A stretch of 64,000 nt of DNA from a marine gamma proteobacterium HTCC2148 (lineage in GTDB: Bacteria > Pseudomonadota > Gammaproteobacteria > Pseudomonadales > Halieaceae), in the NCBI GenBank assembly GCA_000156295.1, contig DS999224.1, positions 8,398-72,397 on the forward strand. The letters run 5' to 3'. Below are positions 26,826 to 36,160 of this stretch, in pieces. The position numbers and the translations under genes were made by a program. The stretch's first letter is position 1; the number at the start of each line of letters is the position of its first letter. The notes under the pieces are model-generated. The model worked only from the letters and a program-made list of their open reading frames with translations. It had not been told where the DNA came from and did no database searches.

Positions 26826-29306
26826 ATGAAAAATAACACGCATAGAAACGTACTCCTTTCCTTTGGCCTTTTGAGCGGGGCACTGACTGCTGAGGCCTTC
26901 GCCCAGTCTGTAGGTGCGCTGGAAGAGGTTATTGTTACCGCCGGAAAACGAGCGACCACCGTTCAAGATACACCCATTGCAGTAAGTGCATTTAGTGGCG
27001 ACGAGCTCGATAGGGCGCTGATAAGTAAACCAATGGACCTTCAGTTTAATGTTCCGAACATGCTGATGAGCAAAGGCAACTTCACCACTGCAGCAATTTC
27101 TATCAGGGGCATAGGCAATCTGGGCGTAGGCTCAGCAACAGACAGTGGAACCGGAGTTCACTTCAACGGCGTCTACCTCAACGGTGGGCGTATCTTCGAG
27201 ACTGAGTTTTACGATGCTGAGCGGGTAGAGGTTCTCAGGGGGCCGCAGGGCACTCTTTATGGCCGAAATACGACGGCTGGTGTGGTTAACATGATCACTA
27301 ATAAACCCACCGACGAGTTTGGTGGAGACATTACCCTCGAGCTCGGCAATTACGACCATATCAAGGCCAAGGGCGCGATCAATATTCCGCTGGGTGACCA
27401 GTGGGCACAGCGATTTTCGATGTTCTATAACGAGAGAGATGGATACGTTGATAATGAGTTTGACGGCAATAAGATCGATGGAAGGGATATGTGGTCGCTG
27501 CGTTCTTCAACACGCTGGGCTGGCGACAACGCCGATGCCACATTGGTTGTTAACTATTTTAAGGAAGACTCAGACCGCATGCGCGGTAGTAATCAGCGGT
27601 GTCTCAGAGACTCGGAAGCGATTTTAGGCTGCTTACCTACGGGTCTAGCCGATGAGGTCACTAATAGTGGTGCCACCGTGACCGGCTTTTTGACCCAGAT
27701 AAGCGGCAGTGTATTGGGCGTCAGCTTCCCTGCAGATGACTTTGCCAACTCGCCCAAAAGTAGAGATCCTCGCGAGCAGTTTCTTGATTTCACGCCTCAG
27801 TATGAAGTGGAGGATTTGATGATATCTTTTGAGTCAAACCTCGATTTTGCTGACTATACCTTGACTACGGTGCTGGGTTATCACGCATCGGATCTCAGTG
27901 CGCGCAACGACTATGACTTTACGGTTGCCTCTGAGCAATGGCCGCTTGAAGTCGATGTGAATCTTGGTCCGGACGGTATCGTTACTGTTGACCGCGCATA
28001 CTCAACCGACCGCTCCACCACCGAGCCAGAGCAGTATAGCGCTGAACTTCGTTTGGCTACTGACTTTAGCGGCGACTGGAATTTTTTAGTGGGAGGGTTT
28101 TACCTAGATTATCAGTCGGATGTTCACTATTACGTCTACAGCGCTGCGCTAGAGGTTTACGGACAAGCAACAGGTATCCCTCCGGAGCAGCGTTTATTTG
28201 ATAATGACACAAGTGATTACACGCTTGAGACATGGGCGATGTTTGGCGAGGTTTACTGGCAGGTTAGCGATAGCCTGCTGTTGACCCTGGGGCTGAGATA
28301 TTCCGAGGAGGAAAAAAGTTCAAAGCAGCGCAGTATTTACCTGGGGTTTCTTGACGACCCTACTGCGCCGGACGGAGGATATGAAGATTTTGGTGGAGAG
28401 TGGGAAGAGCCGACAGGAAAGTTCAATATAACCTGGGACGTGGCCGATGACGTTATGACGTATCTGACGCTCTCGCGCAGCTATAAATCGGGTGGCTTTA
28501 ACCCCATTTCAGCGTCTTCGCCTGTACTGGCGGAGGATGCTTCGCTCGCCGAATTTGATCCTGAGTACATAAACGCCTTTGAGGTTGGCTTAAAGTCCCG
28601 CTTCTTTGACCAGACGTTGCAGTCTAATATTTCTTATTTCTATTATGACTATGAGGGATTACAGATATCGACGATTAATAATCAAACCGCACTGAATCTC
28701 AATTACGATGCCACGATACAAGGTATTGAGGCAGAGTTTGTCTGGGTGCCTACCGACAATTGGCGCTTTAGTTCGAACCTGGCATGGTTAGACAGCGCAA
28801 TGGACGGCGGATCCAGTTTAGATACAGCAGATATAAACACGCTGGGAACTACTGAGAACATTATTTCTAGCCCAAACTCGAATGTGTATGTTGGCGCCGG
28901 TTGCCCGGAGGGAGTATTTCCCTGCTCTGGCCTGGTGAAGAGTCTCGATGGCAATGAGATGCCTAATGCACCCAACTTCTCAGTCAATCTGGGCGTGTCT
29001 TATGGTTTCTACCTTGAGAGTGGCATGGAGCTGATTGCTGCAACCAACTATTATTGGCAGGACGAGTTCTATACGCGTATTTTTAATACAGGAAATGATA
29101 CGGTCGAGGAGTGGGATGTCTGGAACGCCACTCTGACGCTCTACAGTGCGCAACGGAATTGGTTTGCTGAACTGTGGGGACGCAATCTTCTCGATGACGA
29201 CCATATTACTGGCCAATACCTCGGTGATCAGAACGTTGGCCTGGCTACTAACCAGTTTCTGTTAGAGCCGCGTACCTACGGTGTGAGCCTCGGTTACAAT
29301 TTTTAA
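26826..29306 (+). CDS. TonB-dependent outer-membrane receptor
   Basis: 826 residues. Signal peptide cleavage follows AFA-Q, then LEEVIVTAGKRATTVQDTPIAVSAF. The plug shows ISIRGIGNLG, FNGVYLNGGRIFETEF and LRGPQGTLYGRNTTAGVVNMITNKP. The barrel ends in GVSLGYNF. ATG 26826 is taken over a start at 26817 because the basic n-region begins there. No catabolic gene follows on the same strand; the locus ends in a terminator. The ligand is unknown. Confidence 0.93.
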   Translation: MKNNTHRNVLLSFGLLSGALTAEAFAQSVGALEEVIVTAGKRATTVQDTPIAVSAFSGDELDRALISKPMDLQFNVPNMLMSKGNFTTAAISIRGIGNLGVGSATDSGTGVHFNGVYLNGGRIFETEFYDAERVEVLRGPQGTLYGRNTTAGVVNMITNKPTDEFGGDITLELGNYDHIKAKGAINIPLGDQWAQRFSMFYNERDGYVDNEFDGNKIDGRDMWSLRSSTRWAGDNADATLVVNYFKEDSDRMRGSNQRCLRDSEAILGCLPTGLADEVTNSGATVTGFLTQISGSVLGVSFPADDFANSPKSRDPREQFLDFTPQYEVEDLMISFESNLDFADYTLTTVLGYHASDLSARNDYDFTVASEQWPLEVDVNLGPDGIVTVDRAYSTDRSTTEPEQYSAELRLATDFSGDWNFLVGGFYLDYQSDVHYYVYSAALEVYGQATGIPPEQRLFDNDTSDYTLETWAMFGEVYWQVSDSLLLTLGLRYSEEEKSSKQRSIYLGFLDDPTAPDGGYEDFGGEWEEPTGKFNITWDVADDVMTYLTLSRSYKSGGFNPISASSPVLAEDASLAEFDPEYINAFEVGLKSRFFDQTLQSNISYFYYDYEGLQISTINNQTALNLNYDATIQGIEAEFVWVPTDNWRFSSNLAWLDSAMDGGSSLDTADINTLGTTENIISSPNSNVYVGAGCPEGVFPCSGLVKSLDGNEMPNAPNFSVNLGVSYGFYLESGMELIAATNYYWQDEFYTRIFNTGNDTVEEWDVWNATLTLYSAQRNWFAELWGRNLLDDDHITGQYLGDQNVGLATNQFLLEPRTYGVSLGYNF

Positions 29307-29381
29307 ATGCGGGCCCTGGCGCAACGAAGGTTGATAATAATGCTGCCCTGCGCATCATTTATCATTCTTCAATTGATGTTT

Positions 29382-29404
29382 CGACCAGCCTGACGGTCGT
29401 TTTT
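29382..29404 (+). terminator. Rho-independent terminator of the third TonB receptor
   Basis: CGACC (29382-29386) pairs with GGTCG (29395-29399), followed by five T. It lies 76 bp past the receptor stop and just ahead of the convergent spermidine-synthase-like gene. Confidence 0.62.
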
Positions 29405-29441
29405 AGTAGGCGTGTACTACGCGTGAACTACGCTCATAGCT

Positions 29442-30359
29442 TTAGTGTAGTAGATTAGAAGGAGAATATTGATCTGTCAGTAGGGGTGCGTCGGTTTTCC
29501 AGTCTTCCTCCCGAGACAGGCGATCTACCAGCCAGGAAGCGCGGAAGCCGAAGCGCTTGAAAGCTGCTTTGAAGAGGGGGGCATTTTCAAGAACCTCATC
29601 CCGAGTGGGCAATCCCCCATCCCGCCAGAGTATAAGCCGATTACCCACTCTCACATTAATGAAATCACCGAATACGGTTTTATAGGTGACCGACTCACTG
29701 TCATAAAGAGCGCTATGAGAAAAAGTATTGGCAACTAAAACACCGCCAGGACTGATAACCGACTTTACCTCCTCAAGATATTCCCGAGTGAGCATATGCT
29801 CGGGTATATATTCACTATTGAAAGCATCCAGCACTACCAGGTCATAAGTCTCACCACGTTTTATTGCCCGTTTTACGAACACTCTGCCGTCCGCCTCATG
29901 CGTGCGTAGTTGCTCATTAGTGCCGAAGGGAAAATAGGTGCGCGCTACACGTGTGACTGCTGGATCAATTTCCACCACATCAATTTGTGCACCGGTCTGC
30001 GCTTGCGAGAAGGCCGTTGGCAGCGTGCCGCCTCCTAGTCCCACGATAAGAATATTCTGAATGTCAGGCTTGAGTAAAAGCGTCGACAGAACTACGCGAG
30101 AATAGTTGTAAAACAGGAGTTCGGGTCTGTCCATAAAGAAACAAGACTGACTGTTGTCCGTTCGATAATGCTTATTGAAATGCATACAGCGTACGATACC
30201 GATTTCAAAGACATAAATATTGCTATAGAGAGACCTCTCGTGATGCAAGAGTGTCGCTACGTCATCGTCCTGGTCAGACTCTTGCGCATTACCCTGTGCA
30301 GTCTGACTCAAAAAAAGCAGTGCGAGTGCAAGAGTTTTGATGATGTCACTTGGCGTCAT
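29442..30359 (-). CDS. Spermidine-synthase-like methyltransferase-fold protein with signal peptide
   Basis: About 305 residues. The spermidine synthase fold is clear: SQSCFFMDRPELLFYNYSRVVLSTLLL, the nucleotide-binding LIVGLGGGTLPTAF, VVEIDPAV and LVVLDAFNSEYIPEHMLTREYLEEV. The N-terminus (about residues 6-25) reads as a signal peptide ending at ANA-like GNAQES, so the domain may act outside the cytoplasm. The upstream gene codes for the membrane half. ATG 30359 overlaps that gene by 14 nt. In many genomes the two halves are one polypeptide ('fused MFS/spermidine synthase'), whose reaction is not established. Confidence 0.8.
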   Translation of the reverse strand: MTPSDIIKTLALALLFLSQTAQGNAQESDQDDDVATLLHHERSLYSNIYVFEIGIVRCMHFNKHYRTDNSQSCFFMDRPELLFYNYSRVVLSTLLLKPDIQNILIVGLGGGTLPTAFSQAQTGAQIDVVEIDPAVTRVARTYFPFGTNEQLRTHEADGRVFVKRAIKRGETYDLVVLDAFNSEYIPEHMLTREYLEEVKSVISPGGVLVANTFSHSALYDSESVTYKTVFGDFINVRVGNRLILWRDGGLPTRDEVLENAPLFKAAFKRFGFRASWLVDRLSREEDWKTDAPLLTDQYSPSNLLH

Positions 30360-30948
30360 TGGGGTCTCCTTTGAGCGCAACTGGCAAACCAAGCGTCAGC
30401 GATATCGCGGTCAGGCCAAGAAAAACCTGATCCAACTCGAACCAAAGCACCAGATGAAAAGAGGCTAGTATGGTTCCCAGGGCGCTTCCTAGTGTAGACA
30501 CAAAATACAGTACGCCTGCGGTATTTCCGCTCATCTGATGTTGATGTGTTAGCAATCGTACGGCGTATGGTGACGCCATGCCTGCTACAGCAGTGGGCAT
30601 AAAGAAGAGTAGTGTCGATGCTAGCAGCGAACCGTAGCGAGGATCTGTCACGTTGTCGAATAGCCAATTCATGACAGACTCACTAAAAAACACAATTGGT
30701 AGATTCAATACGGCTGCTACGCAGAGTATCGCTGCAAGTTTGCGGATATTCGGATGATGCAATGACCAGCGACCGCCAAGCAGGTAGCCTAGTGAAAGCG
30801 CCATCATAAATACTGTGATGATGGCCCCCCACACATAAATACCGCTGCCGAAATAGGGCGCTAATAACTTACCGCTCAGCATTTCTACCGCCATGACAGA
30901 AAAGCCAGTCCAAAAGGCAATGGCATAAATCAGTAGACGTGTCATCAT
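30346..30948 (-). CDS. Membrane half of a split MFS/spermidine synthase
   Basis: 200 residues with about six hydrophobic helices. Its opening matches the N-terminal membrane domain of fused MFS/spermidine synthases (FWTGFSVMAVEMLSGKLLAPYFGSGIYVWGAIITV, GYLLGGRW, ASPYAVRLLT, GNTAGVLYFVSTLGSALGTI). In this domain family the helices precede the synthase-like domain. It overlaps the downstream gene by 14 nt, which suggests tight coupling. Whether it transports or merely anchors is not known. Confidence 0.8.
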   Translation of the reverse strand: MMTRLLIYAIAFWTGFSVMAVEMLSGKLLAPYFGSGIYVWGAIITVFMMALSLGYLLGGRWSLHHPNIRKLAAILCVAAVLNLPIVFFSESVMNWLFDNVTDPRYGSLLASTLLFFMPTAVAGMASPYAVRLLTHQHQMSGNTAGVLYFVSTLGSALGTILASFHLVLWFELDQVFLGLTAISLTLGLPVALKGDPNDAK

Positions 30949-31056
30949 AGTCTGATCCCCGTTGCTACTCGTTTTGCGGATTGGTTAGGGCGCCATCGTG
31001 TGCCAAGCGTAAAAAACCATCTAACACTGAATATAATTGTCGCAATAATTTGGCGG

Positions 31057-33468
31057 TCATTGTGTCTGTGATGAATTGCAAATCAGCTTACCTAGTCTGG
31101 CCACGCCTCTATTTAGCTCATAGGCTGGTAGCTGCACAAGGCATGATTTATCGCCCTTGATAAAGGTGAGTTCCCGCACATCGGGCGTCATTTCTGCCTG
31201 AAAAAATCCGTATGCATTGGTGATGGCCAACCCTTCAACGCCTTGAATAAGTGCGTCTTGCAATGGCTCGCCCGAGCTCAGGTATATTTTTCCTACGGCG
31301 ATTACAATTTCCTTGATTTTAGGCCTTACGGCTATGACATTGCCTGGGTAAAGCGTATAGGGTCGCGCTCGATACTCAATATTTTCGATCGAATTTCCAG
31401 CGCTCAAAAATTCCAGCGTGTGAGTTCGATAGGGTCCGGCAGGTATGAACACCGATGTGTTAGCGGGGATGCTGCCTATAGTTTGGCGACCAACTTTTAC
31501 CTCTACCTGACTGTCACTGTCTGCAGGGCCCTGCACATTAACCAGAAAGCCTGAAGCACCGCCGCTTTTGCCGCCGAATCCAATGCTGTCTGTGGTTGCG
31601 GCGAAGGAGGTGCGCAGAGACCCACTGTATTCCCAAGTGTTATTATCGATGTTGTGCTTGGTTGTAAAGCTGGCCATGCCTCTAGCTGTTTCCGCTTGTA
31701 AACCTGCTTCAACAGAGTCGTTTTCTTGATGATCTGCTCTGACATCAACGGAATAGTTATTGCCTGCTGGATCTTCCTTTTCCCAGGTAGACGACGCGCT
31801 GCCCGTTATACTATTTGAGTAGGACTCGTCTTCCTTTTTAAGACCGCTGTATTGAACTGACCCTCTATTGCTCCATGCGCCCCGTGAGCTATTATAGTTG
31901 AGTCGTACTAGAAAAAGCGTACTGCCATCATTCTCAGAAAGCTCAACACTGCTTGTCATATCCGGGAGCCCAAAAAAACTTCTGGGCCTCCATTTGATAC
32001 CAAAGCTCTCGCTGCCATTCGTTCCTTCGCCTTCGGTGTAGTCTACGAACAGATCAATGTCACCAAAATTAGTACCTATACTACCGTTGAGGCCCAATTG
32101 AGTGGTGTCCTCTCCCAGTTGCGAAATTTCATCGACAGGGATGTTGCCGCCGGAAATTTCTCGTGCGCTAAGTCCTACTGCACCGCGCGAATATCGATAT
32201 TGATACTGAATATTAAAGGCTGAGCGATTGTAGTCGTCATAACCCATGCCGGCGGATATCTCGTACTTTAACCCTTGATGAAATAAACCCGCTTCCAACA
32301 TCGTAGATTGGTTATTTGTTGAGAACCCGATTTTGGCTGCGCTCGAAGCCGTTAGTCGCCTTTCGATGCCTGCTCGTAAAAAACCATCATTGATAGTTTC
32401 GGGTAAAATCTTGTCCTCCAGGGTCTCCACATATTGTCCCGCCTGCACAAAGAACAGCGATTCGCCCTCTGGCGGAATTTTTCCATTTTTTGAGTAAAAG
32501 CGTCGTTCTGTGCGGGTTCTGCCCGATGAATCGATGATGCGTAGCTCAACATCATAGGCGCCCGGGGGCAAAGTAGATGTGTCGATCTGCTGATTGCCCG
32601 TTTCGTAATAGTTGGAGCCCAACAGTCGATCGTCTTTATATATTTGCACAAGACTTCTGGACTCTAAAAAAATGGTAAAGGTCGTGCCTAGCGCCAGATC
32701 CAGATCTTTACGCGTAACCAGGGAGCTACCGAAGGTTGCTCCCAGAAACTGTTGATTTTGCATAAACTGAAAGCTGCCAGCGTTCTCCCGAAAGATTCCC
32801 GCCTGATAATCAAAGCCATTACGCTCTCGTTTGAATGCCAGCGTGTCGATAGCAACATCTCCGCCAGAGGTTACATTACTGTTTATTTGCAGTCGGTTCT
32901 CTGCATACGCGAACATAGTGTTGTTGGACATGTTATAGGTGAGGTCTGTGTCGCTGCTGCCGCTGGCATATACCGATAGGTCGTCGAACATAGAAAAGCC
33001 GGCGTCCGAGGGTGGTACGAACTTTAACTGCTCGAGTGTTACCAGCGAGAGCAAGTCGGGACCGACGAAAAGATCAACGCGCAGTTGTGCAACAGTAAAA
33101 ATAACGCCCACCGACTTGGTTGAAAGTTGACCACAGTCAGTAGAAAATTTGGAGCGGCAGATCAGTGAGGCATTAGTGTTTAGTGGAAATCCAAGTAGCG
33201 TTTTGAATTCCTTAGGGTCCAGCAGATCGTTCATCCGCGTCACAATCAAATCAGGGTCAAGTATTGTGATCGTGTCGGCGTTAAATTTAGCCTGTGGCGA
33301 TGCCAGGTACACGCCCCCATAAAATACGTCCACCACGGTTTGTTGAGGTGCGCTAAGATCTTCAAAGCCTTCAGGTATCCATTCTTGGGCCTTACTGGCG
33401 CCGGACAACCCAAATGCGAGAGCTAGAACAGCCCTCAAGCAATGCTTGGTAATTGATCGAAGGTTCAA
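31057..33468 (-). CDS. Outer-membrane usher of an alternate (CS1/TcfC-type) chaperone-usher pilus
   Basis: 803 residues. A signal peptide ends at SKA-Q. The N-terminal domain has VVDVFYGGVYLASPQAKF and LLGFPLNTN, followed by a long barrel of short beta-strands. The closing domain RPYTLYPGNVIAVRPKIKE... GVEGLAITNAYGFFQAEM matches the CS1-pili-formation C-terminal (CooC) module and marks the alternate, not the classical FimD, usher class. It pumps chaperone-bound pilins through the outer membrane. The start is TTG 33468 without a clear Shine-Dalgarno. It is the last gene of the five-gene leftward pilus operon. A hairpin (33498-33519) separates it from the chaperone gene. Confidence 0.87.
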   Translation of the reverse strand: MNLRSITKHCLRAVLALAFGLSGASKAQEWIPEGFEDLSAPQQTVVDVFYGGVYLASPQAKFNADTITILDPDLIVTRMNDLLDPKEFKTLLGFPLNTNASLICRSKFSTDCGQLSTKSVGVIFTVAQLRVDLFVGPDLLSLVTLEQLKFVPPSDAGFSMFDDLSVYASGSSDTDLTYNMSNNTMFAYAENRLQINSNVTSGGDVAIDTLAFKRERNGFDYQAGIFRENAGSFQFMQNQQFLGATFGSSLVTRKDLDLALGTTFTIFLESRSLVQIYKDDRLLGSNYYETGNQQIDTSTLPPGAYDVELRIIDSSGRTRTERRFYSKNGKIPPEGESLFFVQAGQYVETLEDKILPETINDGFLRAGIERRLTASSAAKIGFSTNNQSTMLEAGLFHQGLKYEISAGMGYDDYNRSAFNIQYQYRYSRGAVGLSAREISGGNIPVDEISQLGEDTTQLGLNGSIGTNFGDIDLFVDYTEGEGTNGSESFGIKWRPRSFFGLPDMTSSVELSENDGSTLFLVRLNYNSSRGAWSNRGSVQYSGLKKEDESYSNSITGSASSTWEKEDPAGNNYSVDVRADHQENDSVEAGLQAETARGMASFTTKHNIDNNTWEYSGSLRTSFAATTDSIGFGGKSGGASGFLVNVQGPADSDSQVEVKVGRQTIGSIPANTSVFIPAGPYRTHTLEFLSAGNSIENIEYRARPYTLYPGNVIAVRPKIKEIVIAVGKIYLSSGEPLQDALIQGVEGLAITNAYGFFQAEMTPDVRELTFIKGDKSCLVQLPAYELNRGVARLGKLICNSSQTQ

Positions 33469-33497
33469 TGGGGTTACCAGCTGGTGTAGTTTTAAGC

Positions 33498-33519
33498 CTC
33501 TGCCTAATTACAGGCAGAG
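33498..33519. other. Perfect 8-bp hairpin between chaperone and usher genes
   Basis: CTCTGCCT (33498-33505) pairs with AGGCAGAG (33512-33519) around AATTAC. It stands 30 bp upstream of the usher start, without a T-run on the transcribed minus strand. It may be an mRNA processing or stability element that lowers usher output. Confidence 0.5.
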
Positions 33520-33552
33520 TTTCGTTGCCGATGCGCATAGCTCGGCGAGCGC

Positions 33553-34278
33553 CTAAGGCACCGCGAGCACCTGTCTGCCGGCAACACTCTGCATATTGAA
33601 CTGCAGTGGGCCGTCGAATGGCAGCTGTACCTCGCGTTTATTGCCTGCATAGACTCTGGCTCCTATCAGCTCGCGGCAATCTGATGGATCCTGAGGGTTG
33701 CATTGAAGACCATTAGTAAGTTTGTAGTTGCTGTTCCCTGAGTTAGCGAAAATAACCGATTTCCCAGACCGAGTGACTTCAGGTATTGCCTTGGGTTCCG
33801 GAGGCGGAATAATAACCAAAGCCTGATAAGCCAGCACGATCTGAACCCCGGTCCTGGTAGCATCACCATCGTCAGCTCTCTGCAACTCTAGGGGTTTTTC
33901 GATCGGTGTGAAATTTACCCTGTAAATGACGTCAGTTTGAGCGGGTTCAGCCATATTCAGCAGTCGGACAATCCCATTGGAGCCAGGCTCAATAATGAGT
34001 TTGTTGGGAGTGACGATGAACTCGGGGTCATCCAAAGACGATAATGGCACAAGCTCTTCGTCCTCTTCTCCGGGGCTGGTGACCAGGAACGGTTCTACTG
34101 AGGCAAATAGTTTATTCTCATTGCTATCGTTCAAGACCCGCACATCCGCCCGGACTTGGGCCTCATCGAATATAACAATGGATTGATCCAGTAACAGTCC
34201 GGCTTGAGTAATCGGTGAAAGCGCGAGCACCAGGGCTGCGAGCCATAAGCGTTTGCTTTGGAAAAGAGTGATATTCAT
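33553..34278 (-). CDS. Pilus periplasmic chaperone
   Basis: 241 residues. A signal peptide (to about residue 27, ITQAG) is followed by two immunoglobulin-like domains. Features include the N-terminal edge strand LLLDQSIVIFDEAQVRADVRVLND, LIIEPGSNGIVRLLNM in place of the classical G1 donor region, VIYRVNFTPIEKP and ALVIIPPPEPKAI. This is the alternate (CFA/I CfaA-like) chaperone style. It stabilises pilins by donor-strand complementation until the usher takes them. It lies between minor-subunit and usher genes, the normal order being chaperone next to usher. Confidence 0.8.
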   Translation of the reverse strand: MNITLFQSKRLWLAALVLALSPITQAGLLLDQSIVIFDEAQVRADVRVLNDSNENKLFASVEPFLVTSPGEEDEELVPLSSLDDPEFIVTPNKLIIEPGSNGIVRLLNMAEPAQTDVIYRVNFTPIEKPLELQRADDGDATRTGVQIVLAYQALVIIPPPEPKAIPEVTRSGKSVIFANSGNSNYKLTNGLQCNPQDPSDCRELIGARVYAGNKREVQLPFDGPLQFNMQSVAGRQVLAVP

Positions 34279-34322
34279 ACATTGATATCCTTTTAATTAA
34301 TACATGAGCTTCCAAAGCTCCG

Positions 34323-35042
34323 TTAATTCGGAATGATAACGAGGTTAACTTTAGCATATTGCCCGCTGGGCTTTTTGGAGGTGACGGGCGGCTCATCCAA
34401 GTTGGTACCGCCAGCGGCAGTTGCTGTGACCATCGTAACTTGTAAGCTGGTAGGCGTACCGCCACCGCTGCAGCTGTCGCCACCTGGTGAAGAGGCTCCA
34501 GAGCTGATGCTCATCGCATATCCACCACCGGAATCGCCCATCGAGATAAAGTCCGTTGTGCCGCCAGCGGAGTCGAGAAAGCTCAATCCTCCACTTCCTT
34601 CGGGAACACAAACCGAAAAGTTCGCTTCACCGTCGTCAGCCATCTGCTCAGCAAACCATTCCTGGGTCTCAGTGTCATCAACGAAAAATTGTTTCTCCGC
34701 GATAAGGTTGCTGTCAGTGCCTGTTGCTTGGCTGCCGCTGATGCCGTCACTCGCACCTAATTCCGCACTGCCACTAAAAAAGCCGGCGGGAGGGGTGGCG
34801 GTGGTTTCCACGGCTGTAATCTCTACGGCTTGTGCCTCCACTAATCTCACTTCGACAGTTCTGATTATGCGTAGATTTATAGTAGCAGTGCCGCTGCTGC
34901 TACTGCCAAGGGCGCCGTCAGCCCCATAGGTGATAGTAGAGGTAGCGGAGAGAGTGGAGCCTGCTAGTGCCAAGCTCAATAGCAAGGTGTAGCGCGCGGA
35001 TCGTCTTCCTGCCGATGGTGAGAATAATGAAATATTGATCAT
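34323..35042 (-). CDS. Minor pilus subunit
   Basis: 239 residues. A signal peptide (about to residue 32) is followed by an unusual Ser/Gly/Ala/Thr-rich fold with cysteines C144 and C188 by rough count (SVCVPEGSGG and GDSCSGGG). The closing strand KVNLVIIPN resembles the end of the other pilins (TLTVTPQ, VVVTPS), which is the donor-strand region. It overlaps the preceding minor-subunit gene by 4 bp (ATGA). It is very likely a minor pilin or tip component; I do not recognise the exact family. Confidence 0.6.
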   Translation of the reverse strand: MINISLFSPSAGRRSARYTLLLSLALAGSTLSATSTITYGADGALGSSSSGTATINLRIIRTVEVRLVEAQAVEITAVETTATPPAGFFSGSAELGASDGISGSQATGTDSNLIAEKQFFVDDTETQEWFAEQMADDGEANFSVCVPEGSGGLSFLDSAGGTTDFISMGDSGGGYAMSISSGASSPGGDSCSGGGTPTSLQVTMVTATAAGGTNLDEPPVTSKKPSGQYAKVNLVIIPN

Positions 35043-36067
35043 TGTGGAGTCACCGTTAACGTTAAAGTCGCTGCATAGTCACCGCTTGTAGACGCACGGA
35101 TATCGGTGTCTGCTATCACAATGCGTACCATCGAATTGTCTACTCCGGAGCAGTTGGGTGAGACGCTATCACCTGAGCCAGTTACATCGCCGGTTTCTGC
35201 GTTCTGGAGACTTGCGCCCGTTACGTTATCGGCGAAGAAAACGTCTATCGGCAGTTTTTCTGAGCCAACTACCGACTGCAAGGCGAAGCTGCCATTACTC
35301 GTTACACTAGATTGTGTAGAGATACTGTAATCTCCGACTGTAGAGTGTATGCAGAAGGTCTCATCCGCAGTAAGCTCGCCGGAGCTGGTAGGATCGGTTT
35401 CGAAAACAATAGTACTCAACCCGCTTATTTGAACTTGTGTCGCTGCCACCACACTGACTTCAACATCAAAATCCTCCTCGTCGTTGTGGCTTGAAGAGTT
35501 ATGAATTTGTGCGAATAGAGTAAACGTTCCCTTGTAGTCACCTGGAGTTGCCGCCGTCAGTGCGCTCCCGGCAATATTGGTGCGCAGCGTTATATTGTCA
35601 CAAGGTTCCTTACCTTTTTGGCTATTTAAGGCACCAGGGGAGAGGGTCACCTGGTACGTGACTCCGTTTTTAACTAAAAAAGCCTCAAACCCTATGGCTA
35701 TCGACTCGCCAGACCCGCCCAGATCATATAGGTCGAAAGTGCTGCTTGATGATCCAGCATTAGACATGGAAACTTTGAAGTCCTTTTTTTTGTTACCATC
35801 CCTTGCAGTAATGCAGTAGCTACTGCTGTCGCTTGTAATTGAGCCGGCGTCTTCCCAGTCGCCAAAATCGACATCGGCAAGCGTCTCGATGGTCACAATT
35901 TTAGCGCCACCTCCGCCGCCCCCCGCAGATACATGGGTGGAGCCTGTCAAGACGAAAAGAATGACCATATAAGCAAGCGCTGCTGCGGCCATAGCTCTGG
36001 CAGACCGCAGGCAATCTTCTGCCAAAATTCGGTGACATACTTTGTAATTTACACCGGATCCGGGCAC
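35039..36067 (-). CDS. Two-domain minor pilus subunit or tip adhesin
   Basis: About 342 residues. Two pilin-like halves follow a long signal peptide: the first opens LADVDFGDWEDAGSIT, and the second (about 230-342) ends DIRASTSGDYAATLTLTVTPQ like the major pilin. Cysteines pair as in the major pilin (SYCIT / PCDNI; TFCIH / NCSGV). I set the start at GTG 36067, which has AGGA 7 nt upstream and lies just after the terminator; ATG 35992, at the hydrophobic segment, is the other option. A longer frame back to TTG 36103 would start inside the terminator stem and is unlikely. Two fused pilin domains fit a tip adhesin. Confidence 0.65.
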   Translation of the reverse strand: MPGSGVNYKVCHRILAEDCLRSARAMAAAALAYMVILFVLTGSTHVSAGGGGGGAKIVTIETLADVDFGDWEDAGSITSDSSSYCITARDGNKKKDFKVSMSNAGSSSSTFDLYDLGGSGESIAIGFEAFLVKNGVTYQVTLSPGALNSQKGKEPCDNITLRTNIAGSALTAATPGDYKGTFTLFAQIHNSSSHNDEEDFDVEVSVVAATQVQISGLSTIVFETDPTSSGELTADETFCIHSTVGDYSISTQSSVTSNGSFALQSVVGSEKLPIDVFFADNVTGASLQNAETGDVTGSGDSVSPNCSGVDNSMVRIVIADTDIRASTSGDYAATLTLTVTPQ

Positions 36068-36090
36068 ACGCTTTTCCTGTTTTTCAAATA

Positions 36091-36130
36091 AAAAAAAGGG
36101 CAACGAGACCAGGTGTTGGCCGCGCTGCCC
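36091..36130 (-). terminator. Terminator/attenuator between major pilin and downstream pilus genes
   Basis: On the minus strand GGGCAGCG and CGTTGCCC form an 8-bp stem (36123-36130 with 36098-36105, one G-U pair) followed by seven or more T (36091-36097). It sits 31 bp past the major pilin stop and before the next subunit. Partial read-through would make far more major pilin than usher. Confidence 0.75.
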
Positions 36131-36160
36131 TTCGATAGTAGAGATGAACGAGTCAGATTA

